Notes: generated by a model from the letters alone, not told the origin. Positions 45,200 through 55,077 are shown, counted from the stretch's first letter. The stretch: DNA of 64,000 bases from Sutcliffiella horikoshii (GCF_002157855.1 NZ_CP020880.1:4030001-4094000), one strand, 5' to 3'. A program made the numbers and translations.

Positions 45200-45228
45200 A
45201 TCTTATAACTGAATGAGCATTCAGTCAA
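45200..45228 (-). promoter_or_regulatory. fadF promoter with operator in the spacer
   Basis: TTGACT (45223-45228), 17 nt spacer, TAAGAT (45200-45205). The perfect palindrome ACTGAATG AG CATTCAGT (45208-45225) fills the spacer, so a bound repressor would block RNA polymerase. It resembles the FadR operator (TGAATGA...TCATTCA) of B. subtilis. Confidence 0.8.
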
Positions 45229-45348
45229 CACATTTAGTTATAAAACTGGCTTTATTTTTCTGTGAATTAGGGTATGGGTAATTAGTTATAGGATAAGAAC
45301 GATCAGATACGTAAAAACTAAATGGACGCGTTTTCGGGAGGGAAAAGG

Positions 45349-46554
45349 ATGGAAATTGCATTATACATTATTGGCGCAATTGGACTTATTCTTGCTTGGT
45401 TGGCACTTGATTTACATTTAGGAAGAAAGAAGCATTTAAAAGAAAGCAAACGGTTGAAGTTTCCCAAAAGGCAGAGTGAGATTTTCCTCTACGCTGACGG
45501 GAACTTGCTGTATAAGGATTTATATCACGACATGCGCCACGCCACCAGCCACATTCACTCCCTCTTTTACATGGTACGTGACGATCACGCAAGCAAGGAA
45601 TTTCTGTCGATTTTAAAAGATAAGGCAGATCAGGGGTTAGAGGTTCGGCTCCTTCTTGATTATTTTGGATCCTTTGATGTAAAAAAAGAGACAATCAAAG
45701 AACTCGAACAGCATGGCATTGAAGTGGAGGTCTATCATAAGCCTGCCTTCCCTTTCTTTTTTTTCAGCATTAACCAGCGAAATCACCGGAAAATTACGGT
45801 GATTGATGGGAAAATCGGGTATGTTGGAGGATTCAATATCGGAAAGGAATACCTTGGACAGGATCCGGAGTTTGGCGTGTGGCGCGACTACCATCTCAAG
45901 CTTGAGGGGGAAGGTGTGCAGGACCTTCAGGCACAGTTTATCCAGAACTGGGAGCAGGCCGGTGATTTTCCACCTGGTGAGTGGGGCGAAATGTATTATC
46001 CGGAGTTGGTGAAAGGCCCCATCACGCACAAGTTGGTCCCGACGAATGGCGGGCATTTGACGGATACCTTTTTAAAGCTGATTCAAAAAGCAGAGAAGTC
46101 CATCATCATCTGCACGCCTTATTTTATTCCAAGTGAGCCTTTGCATGAGGAGTTGCTCTCTGCTCTTGCACGCGGAGTGAAAGTAACTGTTCTTGTTCCC
46201 GCCAAAGCAGATCACCCCTTGGTGATGGATGCAGCATTTCCTTATTTTAAGACGGTTATTTCTGCCGGTGCAGAGGTATATCGCTTTTATTTAGGATTCT
46301 ACCATGCGAAGGTTATGGTGATTGATGACCACACCTGTGATATTGGAACGGCTAACTTTGATAAACGTAGCTTGTTTTTAAACAATGAAATTAACTGTTT
46401 GATTTTTGATAAGGAGTTTGTACACAAGACGGTTCAGGAAATCCATAAGGACATTCATAATTCTGAAAAGTTGACGCTTGAGTTTATCGAGAATCGTTCT
46501 TTAATGGCAAAAGGTCGAGAACAACTTTCTAAGATTCTCGCTCCGCTGATGTAG
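45349..46554 (+). CDS. Cardiolipin synthase-like phospholipase D family protein (ClsB/YwjE)
   Basis: A 401-residue membrane enzyme of the PLD superfamily. One N-terminal transmembrane helix (EIALYIIGAIGLILAWLALDL) is followed by two HKD motifs: HRKITVIDGKIGYVGGFN and HAKVMVIDDHTCDIGTANFD. This is the cardiolipin synthase layout, condensing phosphatidylglycerol. ATG at 45349 follows GGGAGGG. Transcribed divergently from fadF, as ywjE is from ywjF in B. subtilis. Confidence 0.9.
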   Translation: MEIALYIIGAIGLILAWLALDLHLGRKKHLKESKRLKFPKRQSEIFLYADGNLLYKDLYHDMRHATSHIHSLFYMVRDDHASKEFLSILKDKADQGLEVRLLLDYFGSFDVKKETIKELEQHGIEVEVYHKPAFPFFFFSINQRNHRKITVIDGKIGYVGGFNIGKEYLGQDPEFGVWRDYHLKLEGEGVQDLQAQFIQNWEQAGDFPPGEWGEMYYPELVKGPITHKLVPTNGGHLTDTFLKLIQKAEKSIIICTPYFIPSEPLHEELLSALARGVKVTVLVPAKADHPLVMDAAFPYFKTVISAGAEVYRFYLGFYHAKVMVIDDHTCDIGTANFDKRSLFLNNEINCLIFDKEFVHKTVQEIHKDIHNSEKLTLEFIENRSLMAKGREQLSKILAPLM

Positions 46555-46591
46555 CGAGTTTTAGATTTTCATTTAAAAAGGAGCCGGTTGC

Positions 46592-47545
46592 ATGAGGATT
46601 CGCTTTGGATTTGTATCACAATCATGGACGCTCTGGGAAGCCTCCCCTGCCAGAGCACTCACCTATACTCGTTATAAACAGATGTCTGCCGAGGAGGGGC
46701 GGGAAAAGTTACTCTCTGTGACGCGTGAGAATTTAATGAACACGCTGCGGACGATTTACTTTTGCATCGCGCACGAAATTAAAGTGTTCCGCTTCTCCTC
46801 TTCCATTGTTCCGCTTGCAACACATCCGGATGTAAAGTGGGACTTTGTTAAGGAGTTTGGCGATGAATTCAAGGAGATTGGCGATTTGGTAAAGCGCTAT
46901 GGCATGCGTTCGAGCTTTCATCCCAATCAATTTACCTTGTTTACGAGTGATAAGCCGCATATAACGGAGAATGCGGTCATTGATATGGTGTACCACTATG
47001 ACATGCTGAAGGCCATGGGGCTAGAGGATCAGGGGACGATCAATATCCATGTCGGTGGGGCTTACGGGAACAAGGAGCTTGCGGTGGAACGGTTTCGGGA
47101 GAATTTGAAGCAGTTACCGGATGAGGTCCGGGCACGGATGACATTGGAAAACGATGATAAGACCTACACAACAGAGGAAACATTGGTGTTGTGCGAGGAG
47201 CTTGGAATCCCCCTTGCGTTTGATTACCATCACGAGTACGCCAATCCGAGTTCTATGTCATGGGAAGAGCTTCTTCCACGTGTGTATGCGACGTGGAAGG
47301 ATATTGGCATCATTCCAAAGATCCATATCTCCTCCCCTATTTCAGAAAAAAAATTGCGCCACCATGCGGACTTTGTGGATTTGCAATTTCTGATGGAGTT
47401 TTTAAAAGTGGTTGTCGGACTTGGACAGGATGTTGACTTTATGGTGGAAGCAAAACGGAAAGACGAAGCCGCACTGCAACTATGCGAAGACATCGCCAAA
47501 ATCAGAGGTGTCAAACGAATTACCGGCGGTGCGGTGGAATGGTAA
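46592..47545 (+). CDS. uvsE: UV damage endonuclease UvsE
   Basis: TIM-barrel endonuclease that nicks 5' to UV photoproducts in an alternative excision repair route. The 317-residue protein starts MRIRFGFVSQSW and has the metal-binding His/Glu/Asp set in SFHPNQF, NIHVGGAYGNK, LENDDKTYT, FDYHHEY and KIHISS. RBS AAAGGAG. Follows cls by 37 nt; in Bacillus it is ywjD and expressed in the forespore. An R2 type B hairpin follows. Confidence 0.93.
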   Translation: MRIRFGFVSQSWTLWEASPARALTYTRYKQMSAEEGREKLLSVTRENLMNTLRTIYFCIAHEIKVFRFSSSIVPLATHPDVKWDFVKEFGDEFKEIGDLVKRYGMRSSFHPNQFTLFTSDKPHITENAVIDMVYHYDMLKAMGLEDQGTINIHVGGAYGNKELAVERFRENLKQLPDEVRARMTLENDDKTYTTEETLVLCEELGIPLAFDYHHEYANPSSMSWEELLPRVYATWKDIGIIPKIHISSPISEKKLRHHADFVDLQFLMEFLKVVVGLGQDVDFMVEAKRKDEAALQLCEDIAKIRGVKRITGGAVEW

Positions 47546-47561
47546 AGTGATAAAGAAGTAA

Positions 47562-47612
47562 AGAGGGGTCTGACCCTCACCGCTCTAATGCGGTGAAGGA
47601 TCAGACCCCTCT
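47562..47612. repeat. R2 type B hairpin between uvsE and the XapX gene
   Basis: AGAGGGGTCTGACCCT...CACCGC pairs with GCGGTG...CAGACCCCTCT around a TCTAAT loop; nearly perfect 22 bp arms. It lies between convergent genes and may double as a terminator, though only CTCT follows. Confidence 0.8.
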
Positions 47613-47615
47613 CTC

Positions 47616-47792
47616 TTAGTTGCTTGATTGGAAGATCGGTGCGACCCAGGTGAATAGGCGGTAGCCGAGGTAGATGCCGACGATTCCTACGATGCCGGAG
47701 AATACGGGTGGTGCTGGGATTGGCAGGCGGAACAGGGCGAAAAGGAATCCTACGACCATACCTGTTGCTAGTGCTAATAAGCTTTCTTTCAT
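47616..47792 (-). CDS. XapX domain protein (small membrane protein)
   Basis: A 58-residue gene: ATG at 47792 with AAGGGAG upstream, stop at 47616-47618. The protein has two hydrophobic segments (LLALATGMVVGFLFALFRL and VFSGIVGIVGIYLGYRLF) joined by the PIPAPP motif diagnostic of the XapX domain. Function unknown; relatives are small membrane proteins sometimes linked to transport operons. The translated reading frame, ribosome site and motif together make it a real gene. Confidence 0.85.
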   Translation of the reverse strand: MKESLLALATGMVVGFLFALFRLPIPAPPVFSGIVGIVGIYLGYRLFTWVAPIFQSSN

Positions 47793-47839
47793 AGTGGAAA
47801 ACTCCCTTGTTGTTTTATCTTATGTTGTTTATTTTGGCC

Positions 47840-47881
47840 AAAAGAAAGCTCTCTACTCTAATTTCTAGTAGAGAGCTTTTT
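47840..47881. terminator. argS terminator
   Basis: AGCTCTCTACT/AGTAGAGAGCT perfect 11 bp stem with flanking A/T runs, directly past the argS stop. Confidence 0.9.
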
Positions 47882-47885
47882 GGCA

Positions 47886-49556
47886 TTACATTTTCTCTGG
47901 TGCAGAAACTCCGATCAACTTAAGTGCATCTTGCAGTGTAATTTGAACAGCTTTCATCAAACCGAGGCGTGCTCTGGATTTTTCTTGATTGTCAGGGTCT
48001 AATACTTTCTCCGCATTGTAGAAACTGTGCAGTGCGGATGCGAGTTCAAATGTGTAGTTCGTGATACGGTGCGGGATGCGCTTTTCTGCCGCTTCCGCTA
48101 CCGCAAGTGGGTATTCCCCAAGCTTTTTCAAAAGATCGATCTCTTTTTCAGAGGAGATGTGTTCAAGCGCGAAGTTTCCTTCTAGGCTCAAGCCTTGCTC
48201 TTCCCCTTGGCGAAGCATGCTGCAAATACGAGCATGTGCGTATTGTGCATAGAAAACCGGGTTTTCGTTGGACTGGGATACTGCCAAGTCCATATCGAAA
48301 TCTAGATGTGTATCCCCTGAACGCATGGCGAAGAAGTAACGTACGGCATCCAAGCCCACTTCTTCCATCAAATCACGCATCGTTACCGCTTTACCGGTAC
48401 GTTTGCTCATTTTCATCTTTTCGCCGTTTTGGAAAAGGTGAACAAGCTGGATAATTTCTACTTCCAATGCGGCTTTTCCGTAACCAAGCGCTTCAATGGC
48501 AGCTTTCATACGAGGGATATAACCGTGGTGGTCTGCTCCCCAGATGTTGATCAGCTTGTCATGGCCTCGTTTTAGTTTATCTTGGTGGTACGCGATGTCC
48601 GGCGTCAGATATGTGTAAGAACCGTCATTTTTAATGAGTACACGGTTTTTGTCATCGCCAAATTCTGTGGAGCGGAACCATGTTGCTCCCTCTTCTTCAT
48701 AGATGTGGCCCTGTTCGCGAAGGGTCGTTAGAGCCTCGTCGATTTTTCCATTGTTGTACAAGGAAGTCTCAGAGTACCAAACGTCAAAGCGGACACGGAA
48801 CTCTTCTAAATCCTGTTGCAATTTTTTCATTTCGTATTTTAAGCCGTATTCACGGAAAAAGCTGCGGCGGTCTTCTTCTGATTCGTTGACGAAACGGTCG
48901 CCGAACTCATCTGCAATTGCCTGTCCGATTCCGATGATGTCTTTGCCATGATAGCCGTCTTCTGGCATTTCTTTGTCTTGACCAAGCGCTTGGAAGTAAC
49001 GTGCCTCAACGGAAAGTGCCAGGTTATTGATTTGGTTACCTGCGTCGTTGATGTAATATTCGCGTGTTACCTCATAGCCTGCCTTATCCAGTACATTACA
49101 AAGGGAATCCCCCACTGCAGCACCACGGGCATGTCCTAGGTGAAGGTCGCCTGTAGGATTTGCCGAAACAAACTCGACATTGATTTTTTCACCCTTACCG
49201 ATGTTGGAACGTCCGTAATCGGCGCCTGCTTTTAGGATCGTCGGAATTAGGTCTGTCAAGTAGGCATTGTCCATGTAAAAGTTGATGAATCCAGGACCAG
49301 CGATATCGATCTTTTCGATGGATGCTTTGGATTGATCAAAATTTTTCACAATTTCTTCTGCAATCATACGAGGTGCTTTTTTCGCTACGCGCGCAAGCTG
49401 CATCGCCATGTTTGTGGAATAGTCCCCGTTCGCTTTATCCTTTGGTGTTTCTAAAACAATAGCTGGAATTTGCTCCTCTGTTGCCAAGCCTGCTTTCAGA
49501 ACGGAAGCCTTAATCTCTTCTTTCAGGCGTTCTTGTACTTGTTCTACTATATTCAT
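47886..49556 (-). CDS. argS: Arginyl-tRNA synthetase
   Basis: Class I synthetase charging tRNA-Arg. The 556-residue protein has the additional N-terminal domain (1-110), the HIGH-type motif HLGHARGAA, the KMSKS-type [11 protein letters not shown] and the anticodon-binding DALR domain at the C-terminus ([17 protein letters not shown]). ATG overlaps the ywiB stop by 4 nt. No T-box leader is visible upstream, as the operon starts with ywiB. Confidence 0.97.
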   Translation of the reverse strand: MNIVEQVQERLKEEIKASVLKAGLATEEQIPAIVLETPKDKANGDYSTNMAMQLARVAKKAPRMIAEEIVKNFDQSKASIEKIDIAGPGFINFYMDNAYLTDLIPTILKAGADYGRSNIGKGEKINVEFVSANPTGDLHLGHARGAAVGDSLCNVLDKAGYEVTREYYINDAGNQINNLALSVEARYFQALGQDKEMPEDGYHGKDIIGIGQAIADEFGDRFVNESEEDRRSFFREYGLKYEMKKLQQDLEEFRVRFDVWYSETSLYNNGKIDEALTTLREQGHIYEEEGATWFRSTEFGDDKNRVLIKNDGSYTYLTPDIAYHQDKLKRGHDKLINIWGADHHGYIPRMKAAIEALGYGKAALEVEIIQLVHLFQNGEKMKMSKRTGKAVTMRDLMEEVGLDAVRYFFAMRSGDTHLDFDMDLAVSQSNENPVFYAQYAHARICSMLRQGEEQGLSLEGNFALEHISSEKEIDLLKKLGEYPLAVAEAAEKRIPHRITNYTFELASALHSFYNAEKVLDPDNQEKSRARLGLMKAVQITLQDALKLIGVSAPEKM

Positions 49557-50008
49557 CTTGCCTGTTCCTCCTCGTAGTTGATTGTTATCAAGTATTGACC
49601 GGTTATTTGATCTTGAACCTTCAATTTATAGTCAAGCTGCAAACAGCCTCGTTTCTTTTCCCGATCCTTCATCATGACCACTTTTTCGGTTTCCGTTTCA
49701 AACTGAAACCTTGCTCCACCGCCCTGGTAGCTGCCGTCTGTCGTTTCACCGGCACGGAAGGATTGCAGCATATTGATGTCACCTGAACGCTTCAGACGCA
49801 CTTCTTTGTCCGTAATTTTATAAAAACAATCGACCTTCTCCTTGCCTTCCAATTCCTCTGAGAAGACGATGTACTCTGATTCACCTTTTATGTAGTATTG
49901 ACCATCTGCTCCAAACACAACAAACTCTCTGTCATTATCCGCATTAATTATTTCCGACTGGAACGTCACCTTTATCGGCATCTTTAAGTGATTTTGATTG
50001 TCTGCCAT
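49553..50008 (-). CDS. ywiB: DUF1934 family beta-barrel protein YwiB
   Basis: A 151-residue protein of the DUF1934 family, a small lipocalin-like beta barrel always found ahead of argS in bacilli. Strand-rich sequence such as [38 protein letters not shown] and YITINYEEE is visible. No enzyme activity is known. The ATG at 50008 ([10 protein letters not shown]) is preferred over one four codons upstream because AAAGGATG lies 9 nt before it. It overlaps argS by 4 nt. Confidence 0.88.
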   Translation of the reverse strand: MADNQNHLKMPIKVTFQSEIINADNDREFVVFGADGQYYIKGESEYIVFSEELEGKEKVDCFYKITDKEVRLKRSGDINMLQSFRAGETTDGSYQGGGARFQFETETEKVVMMKDREKKRGCLQLDYKLKVQDQITGQYLITINYEEEQAR

Positions 50009-50166
50009 CTGGCCCCACATCCTTTTATCTTTAACGCTTATTGGTTCGCGTCGATTTTTCTATAACCTTCATAGTATAAAACAAGTAGGGTGTGGAGTTC
50101 AATAGAGGATGTCGGAAGATTTGGGGAAATCGGTGGTTTTTGGGGTGGTTTGGGAGTAGAGAGGAG

Positions 50167-50430
50167 TTCTATTTGACAGTTAGTTTGAGTCTCCTCGGGC
50201 TTCGGGGGTATAGAGCCAATCTATCTGACTTTTCAGGCGAGTTTCTTTGCGCTTCGGACGTTTAGAACCGTTCTATTTGACCTTTCTCGTGATTTCCCTC
50301 GGGCTTCGGGCGTTTAGAACCGTTCTATTTGACCTTTCTCGTGATTTTCCTCGGCCTTCGGGCGTATAGAACCGTTCTATTAGACTTTTCACCAGGATTT
50401 CTTGAGCCTTCAGGAGTATAGAACCCTTTT
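50167..50430. repeat. Tandem array, 52 bp period, five units plus a partial
   Basis: Units begin at 50167, 50219, 50271, 50323, 50375 and a partial one at 50427. Each has TTCTATTTGAC, a variable middle, TCGGGCTTCGGGCGT and TAGAACC. Units 3 and 4 are almost identical. The array fills the 498 bp gap before ywiB and ends 5 bp from the speB terminator. Confidence 0.9.
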
Positions 50431-50434
50431 ATAC

Positions 50435-50496
50435 ACAAAAAAGCCCCGTTCCCTAAGCAGCCGCTTAGCAGCAATCACTTAGAAAACAGAGCCTAT
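50435..50496 (-). terminator. speB terminator
   Basis: A long stem of AGGCTCTGTTTTCTAAG with TTAGGGAACGGGGCT (with wobbles) and a UUUUUU tail, just downstream of speB on the minus strand. Confidence 0.75.
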
Positions 50497-50506
50497 TTTC
50501 AAAATT

Positions 50507-51379
50507 TTATTTTACCCAACCTAAAATCATTTCACGGATCAGCTTGCTCGCTGTGTTGGCAGTCTGCTCAGAAGTGTCATAGATTGGTGCAACCTCTACC
50601 AAATCCGCTCCAACTACGTTCACATCGGAACCTGCGATGGCATGGATGGATGCAAGCAATTCACGGGATGTAATGCCGCCGCAATCCACTGTACCTGTAC
50701 CAGGTGCGTGTGCAGGGTCAAGCACGTCAATGTCGATTGTTACATATACCGGACGGCCAGCAAGTGTCGGAAGGATCTCTTTTAACGGCTCAAGCACTTC
50801 GAATTTGGAGATGTGCATGCCGACTTCCTTCGCCCATTGGAACTCTTCCTTCATACCTGAACGAATTCCAAATGAGTACACATTCTTAGGTCCAATCAGG
50901 TTTGCTGCTTTCTTGATCGGTGTAGAGTGGGAAAGCGGCTCGCCTTCATAGTCGTCACGAAGGTCTGTATGTGCGTCCATGTGGATGATGGCAAGGTCAG
51001 GGTATTTTTTGTACATTGCTTTGATGACAGGCCAAGATACAAGATGCTCTCCGCCCATTCCAAGTGGGAACTTGTCTTTTTCTAAAAGACTGTCGATGTA
51101 TTCTTCGATTATTTCGATGCTTTTTTGCGGGTTACCGAATGGCAATGGGATGTCGCCTGCATCAAAGTATTTTACTTCTTCTAATTCGCGGTCAAGATAC
51201 GGGCTGTACTCTTCCAGTCCGATGGATACTTCGCGGATACGGGACGGGCCGAAGCGAGATCCTGGACGGTAGCTTACTGTCCAGTCCATCGGCATGCCGT
51301 AGATCACTGCTTGACTATCTTCAAAGCTCGGGTGGCTTTTAATAAACACGTTGCCAGAATATGCTTCATCAAAACGCAT
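50507..51379 (-). CDS. speB: Agmatinase
   Basis: Hydrolyses agmatine to putrescine and urea. The 290-residue ureohydrolase has the dinuclear manganese motifs GGEHLVSWPV, IHMDAHTDLRDDYEG and TIDIDVLDPAHAPGTGTVDCGGIT. RBS AAGGAGG. It lies downstream of speE on the same strand, as in B. subtilis, but an R2 hairpin sits in the gap between them. Confidence 0.96.
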   Translation of the reverse strand: MRFDEAYSGNVFIKSHPSFEDSQAVIYGMPMDWTVSYRPGSRFGPSRIREVSIGLEEYSPYLDRELEEVKYFDAGDIPLPFGNPQKSIEIIEEYIDSLLEKDKFPLGMGGEHLVSWPVIKAMYKKYPDLAIIHMDAHTDLRDDYEGEPLSHSTPIKKAANLIGPKNVYSFGIRSGMKEEFQWAKEVGMHISKFEVLEPLKEILPTLAGRPVYVTIDIDVLDPAHAPGTGTVDCGGITSRELLASIHAIAGSDVNVVGADLVEVAPIYDTSEQTANTASKLIREMILGWVK

Positions 51380-51403
51380 GAGTGGTTTCCTCCTTGAATG
51401 AAG

Positions 51404-51450
51404 GGGTCTGACCCTTAGCGCTTTAACGCGCTGAGGGTCAGACCCCTCTT
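51404..51450. repeat. R2 type B hairpin inside the speE-speB operon
   Basis: Two 20 nt arms starting AGGGGTCTGACCCT with a single mismatch around TTTAAC. On the minus strand it lies after the speE stop (16 nt) and 24 nt before the speB start, where it could restrain speB expression. Confidence 0.85.
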
Positions 51451-51465
51451 TATCACTCTATCTTA

Positions 51466-52293
51466 TTACTTCACTAAATCAGCGACGAATTTTGGTAGGG
51501 CGAATGCTGCTTTGTGCAGGTCTTTTGTGTAGTATTTTGTGTCGATTTCGTGGAAACGGTCTTCGCTTACTTCCAGTGGGTCGTGTTTTTTGGATCCGAT
51601 GGTGAATGTCCACATGCCGCTTGGGTATGTTGGGATGTTTGCGATGTATAGACGTGTAATCGGGAAGATTTCACGTACGTCGCGTTGTACATTTGTGATC
51701 AACTCAGGTGTGAACCATGGGTTGTCCGTTTGCGCTACGAATACACCGTCTTCTTTTAATGCTTTAGAGATTCCCGCGTAGAAACCTTTTGTGAACAAGT
51801 TTACAGCTGGTCCAACAGGCTCCGTGGAGTCTACCATGATGACGTCATAAACGTTTTCGCTTTCTGCAATGTGCATGAAGCCGTCTCCGACTTTTACTTC
51901 TACGCGCTCGTTTTCAAGTTCTCCTGCAATTTCAGGAAGGTACTTTTTAGAGTACTCGATTACTTTTCCGTCGATTTCAACAAGTGTCGCTTTTTTCACA
52001 CTTGGGTGTTTCAGGACTTCGCGGATAACGCCGCCGTCTCCTCCACCTACTACCAACACATTTTCAGGGTTCGGGTGTGTGAACAATGGTACGTGTGCCA
52101 CCATTTCGTGATAAACGAACTCGTCCTTTTGTGTGGTCATCACCATTCCGTCCAAAATAAGCATGTTGCCGAACTCTTCTGTTTCTACCATATCAAGCTT
52201 TTGGAATTCCGTCTGCTCTGTATGTAAAGTGCGTTTGATTTTCGCTGTGATTCCGAAGTTTTTTGTTTGATATTCTGTGTACCATAATTCCAT
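51466..52293 (-). CDS. speE: Spermidine synthase
   Basis: Transfers aminopropyl from decarboxylated SAM to putrescine. The 275-residue protein has the SAM-binding motif [18 protein letters not shown], the polyamine-binding [14 protein letters not shown], and the gate-keeping DSTEPVGPA loop. It matches the B. subtilis SpeE along its length. Start ATG at 52293 ([14 protein letters not shown]); a second ATG four codons upstream lies too close to the AAGGGA ribosome site. Confidence 0.95.
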   Translation of the reverse strand: MELWYTEYQTKNFGITAKIKRTLHTEQTEFQKLDMVETEEFGNMLILDGMVMTTQKDEFVYHEMVAHVPLFTHPNPENVLVVGGGDGGVIREVLKHPSVKKATLVEIDGKVIEYSKKYLPEIAGELENERVEVKVGDGFMHIAESENVYDVIMVDSTEPVGPAVNLFTKGFYAGISKALKEDGVFVAQTDNPWFTPELITNVQRDVREIFPITRLYIANIPTYPSGMWTFTIGSKKHDPLEVSEDRFHEIDTKYYTKDLHKAAFALPKFVADLVK

Positions 52294-52611
52294 TTTGTAC
52301 AACATTCCCTTCCAAAGTAAATTGTTCTATCTATCTTGCGGCCATAAGCGTAAGTTTCTATCGTTAAATGCACGTTTTTATCGTTCCCTATCGATGAAAA
52401 ATGAAACATTGATTTCTCGGGATTTCTTGCTTCTGCGGCCAACGAACAACCACTTCCACTTTTCTAATCACCAAGAAAAAAGTATAGATGAATCTAGCAA
52501 AAATTCAAGTAAAAAATTTATTTTTCTGCAAATGTTTAAAAAGGTTCAAAGAATTTCATACTAGGAAATAAAATCATTTTTTATTAATGAAGATATATGT
52601 TCGTTTAAACG

Positions 52612-52735
52612 GTTGATTTCCGTTCCAGGCGCTTCGCTTTTCTGCGGGTGGTCCGGGAGCCTCCTCGGCAAGCCTGCGGGGTCTCCCCTGTCCCTTCCTC
52701 CCGCGGAAGTCTACGCGCCTTCCACTGCAATCAAC
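52612..52735. repeat. R1 dispersed repeat, copy e
   Basis: 124 bp, terminal arms GTTGATT/AATCAAC and inner AGGCGC/GCGCCT. In the 504 bp divergent gap between speE and pbpG, 62 bp upstream of pbpG. The rest of the gap is A/T-rich with no gene seen. Confidence 0.85.
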
Positions 52736-52797
52736 TTAGGTATTTCACTATGAAAAATTCATTAGATAGAGATCATAGATAAAGGGGGTTTGAGAAA

Positions 52798-54867
52798 ATG
52801 GAATTAATCACAAACGACCGGTTTCAGCAGGTCATCAAATATATTCGTGCCATGTTTTTTATCGGAATCATCCTATCAATCTCTTTCTTTCTTTTAGTTG
52901 GCGGAGTTTGGATATATGCAAAATCCAAGGGTGCCCCTCCCCTTTCCGTTACGCAGTCATCGATTTTTTACAGCAAGGACGGAGCGATCATCGGAGAGGC
53001 TCATAGTGGCGAGAAACGTTACTGGGTTGGACTTGAGGACATATCCCCTTATTTAGTGGATGCGACGGTGGCGGTAGAGGACAGGCGTTTTTTTACCCAT
53101 CACGGGTTTGACCCAAAACGGATTGGCGGGGCCATTCTTGCCGACATTAAGGCTCGCGCTAAGGTTCAAGGAGCGAGTACCATTTCGCAGCAATATGCTC
53201 GAAATCTTTTCCTTGTCCATGATAAAACGTGGAAGCGAAAGTGGGAGGAAGCCCTTTACACCATCAGGATCGAGGCAAATTACTCCAAGGAAGAGATTCT
53301 CGAAGGCTATTTGAATACAATCTATTATGGTCATGGCGCTTATGGAATTGAATCGGCGTCCTATTACTATTTTAACAAGCCAGCCAAGGAACTGACATTA
53401 GCGGAAGCCAGCATGCTTGCAGGCATACCGAAAGGTCCGAGCGTTTTCTCGCCTTATGCAGATAGCGACCGGGCACGCCAAAGGCAAGAGATTGTTCTCC
53501 AATCTATGGTGGAAAACGGCTCTCTTACTAAAAAAGAAGCGGAAGAAGCGCTCGCACAACCACTGACATACGGAAACCGTGAGCATCTGCCGAAAGAGTT
53601 TATGGCTCCATATTTCCAAGATGCAGTTCGGGCGGAGATTAGAAATGTTTTGGGCCTGCAAAAAGAGTTAGAAATGGGCGGGCTTCACATTTACACCACC
53701 TTGGATCCTACTCTCCAGGCTATTGCGGAAGAAGAAGTGGAGAAAACGTTCGATCCAGCGTCTGACATGCAAGTCGGCTTCGTTTCAATGGATCCGAAAA
53801 CAGGAAGAGTGCTTGCGCTAGTCGGTGGAAGAGATTATGAAGAAAGCTCGTACAACCGGGTTACACAGGCAGAAAGGCAACCAGGGTCGACTTTCAAGCC
53901 ATTGTTGTATTACCGGGCGCTTGAGCAGGGGTTCACGCCATCCACTGGTTTCCGGAGTGAAGTGACCACTTTCCAAGTGGATAACGGACGTTCGACATAC
54001 ACGCCGCACAACTTCAACAACTACTATGCCAATGATGTTTTGACGATGATGCAGGCCTTGCCATTATCCGATAACGTCTTTGCGGTAAAAACACATCTGC
54101 TGCTTGGTGAAGAAGAATTGACCAAACAGGCAAAAAAACTTGGCATTCATTCGCAAATTAAGGATGTCCCTTCTCTTGCACTTGGTACATCTCCTGTACG
54201 AGTAATCGATATGGCCAATGCCTACAGTGTTTTTGCAAACGGTGGGAAAGAAGTGAAGCCTGTTTTTATTGAAAAGGTAGTGAACTACCGTGGAGAAGTT
54301 CTTTTTGAGCGAGAAAAAGAAACGAAGCAATTGTTGGATCCTGATGTAACATTTGTACTGAATCATTTGATGACGGGAATGTTTGATCCGGCTTTAAACG
54401 GCTATATGGCCGTAACCGGGAATGCGATTCTCGACAAGCTGACAAGACCGTATGCCGGAAAGTCAGGGTCCACCGAAACGGACAGCTGGATGATTGGATA
54501 CACCCCGCAGCTTGTCAGTGCTGTCTGGACAGGCTATGACAGGGATCAATCGATTACGCTTTGGGCGGAAAAGCACTATGCGAAAAATTTATGGGCAGGA
54601 TTCATGGAGCGCGCGCTCGACAATAAATCGGTTGTGACTTTTGCCCCAACAGAAGGAGTGGTAGGGGTACAGGTCAACCCGCAAAGCGGCCTTCTAGCCA
54701 CAAGCGACTGCCCGGTTTCCAGGCTAAGCTATTATATAAAAGGAACCGAACCAACCGAATACTGCATGGCGCATCTAGAGGATGTAAAAGAGGAAGAAGC
54801 TATTCCTGATGAGCAGCCCAAAAAAGAAGATAAAAAATGGTGGAAACGATTTGTTCCATGGATGTAG
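52798..54867 (+). CDS. pbpG: Class A penicillin-binding protein (PbpG-like)
   Basis: Bifunctional peptidoglycan synthase. The 689-residue protein has a cytoplasmic N-terminus and a transmembrane helix (about 18-42), a glycosyltransferase domain with the catalytic E94 (VEDRRFFTHHGFD) and a transpeptidase domain with S364-K367 (PGSTFKP), S424-D-N426 and K555-S-G557. Locus and neighbours match B. subtilis ywhE (pbpG), which is expressed in the forespore for cortex and germ wall. RBS AAAGGGGG. Confidence 0.93.
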   Translation: MELITNDRFQQVIKYIRAMFFIGIILSISFFLLVGGVWIYAKSKGAPPLSVTQSSIFYSKDGAIIGEAHSGEKRYWVGLEDISPYLVDATVAVEDRRFFTHHGFDPKRIGGAILADIKARAKVQGASTISQQYARNLFLVHDKTWKRKWEEALYTIRIEANYSKEEILEGYLNTIYYGHGAYGIESASYYYFNKPAKELTLAEASMLAGIPKGPSVFSPYADSDRARQRQEIVLQSMVENGSLTKKEAEEALAQPLTYGNREHLPKEFMAPYFQDAVRAEIRNVLGLQKELEMGGLHIYTTLDPTLQAIAEEEVEKTFDPASDMQVGFVSMDPKTGRVLALVGGRDYEESSYNRVTQAERQPGSTFKPLLYYRALEQGFTPSTGFRSEVTTFQVDNGRSTYTPHNFNNYYANDVLTMMQALPLSDNVFAVKTHLLLGEEELTKQAKKLGIHSQIKDVPSLALGTSPVRVIDMANAYSVFANGGKEVKPVFIEKVVNYRGEVLFEREKETKQLLDPDVTFVLNHLMTGMFDPALNGYMAVTGNAILDKLTRPYAGKSGSTETDSWMIGYTPQLVSAVWTGYDRDQSITLWAEKHYAKNLWAGFMERALDNKSVVTFAPTEGVVGVQVNPQSGLLATSDCPVSRLSYYIKGTEPTEYCMAHLEDVKEEEAIPDEQPKKEDKKWWKRFVPWM

Positions 54868-54885
54868 TGTCTAAGATACACCGCT

Positions 54886-55006
54886 GTTGATTTCCGCAAA
54901 CGGCTTCGCTTTCCGCGGGGCGACCTTGAGCCTCCTCACTTCGTTGCGGGGTCTCAACAATGTCGCTTCCCCCCCGCAGGAGTCTGCGCCTTTTGCTCCA
55001 ATCAAC
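54886..55006. repeat. R1 dispersed repeat, copy f
   Basis: 121 bp, terminal arms GTTGATT/AATCAAC with inner GCAAACGGC/GCCTTTTGC. Begins 19 bp after the pbpG stop and ends before its terminator, so it should be part of the pbpG mRNA. Confidence 0.85.
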
Positions 55007-55047
55007 TGCTATGGGCTTCTACTAACAAATAGTATCCTAATAAAGTT

Positions 55048-55077
55048 AAAACCCCCGGGATGTCTCCCGGGGGTTTT
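55048..55077. terminator. Terminator between pbpG and ywhD
   Basis: AAAACCCCCGGGA/TCCCGGGGGTTTT perfect 13 bp stem with a 5 nt loop; serves both convergent genes. Confidence 0.9.

Noticed and set aside
50167-50430. CRISPR array
   Set aside because: The 52 bp units are contiguous with several conserved blocks and no repeat-spacer alternation of CRISPR size, and there are no cas genes in the window.
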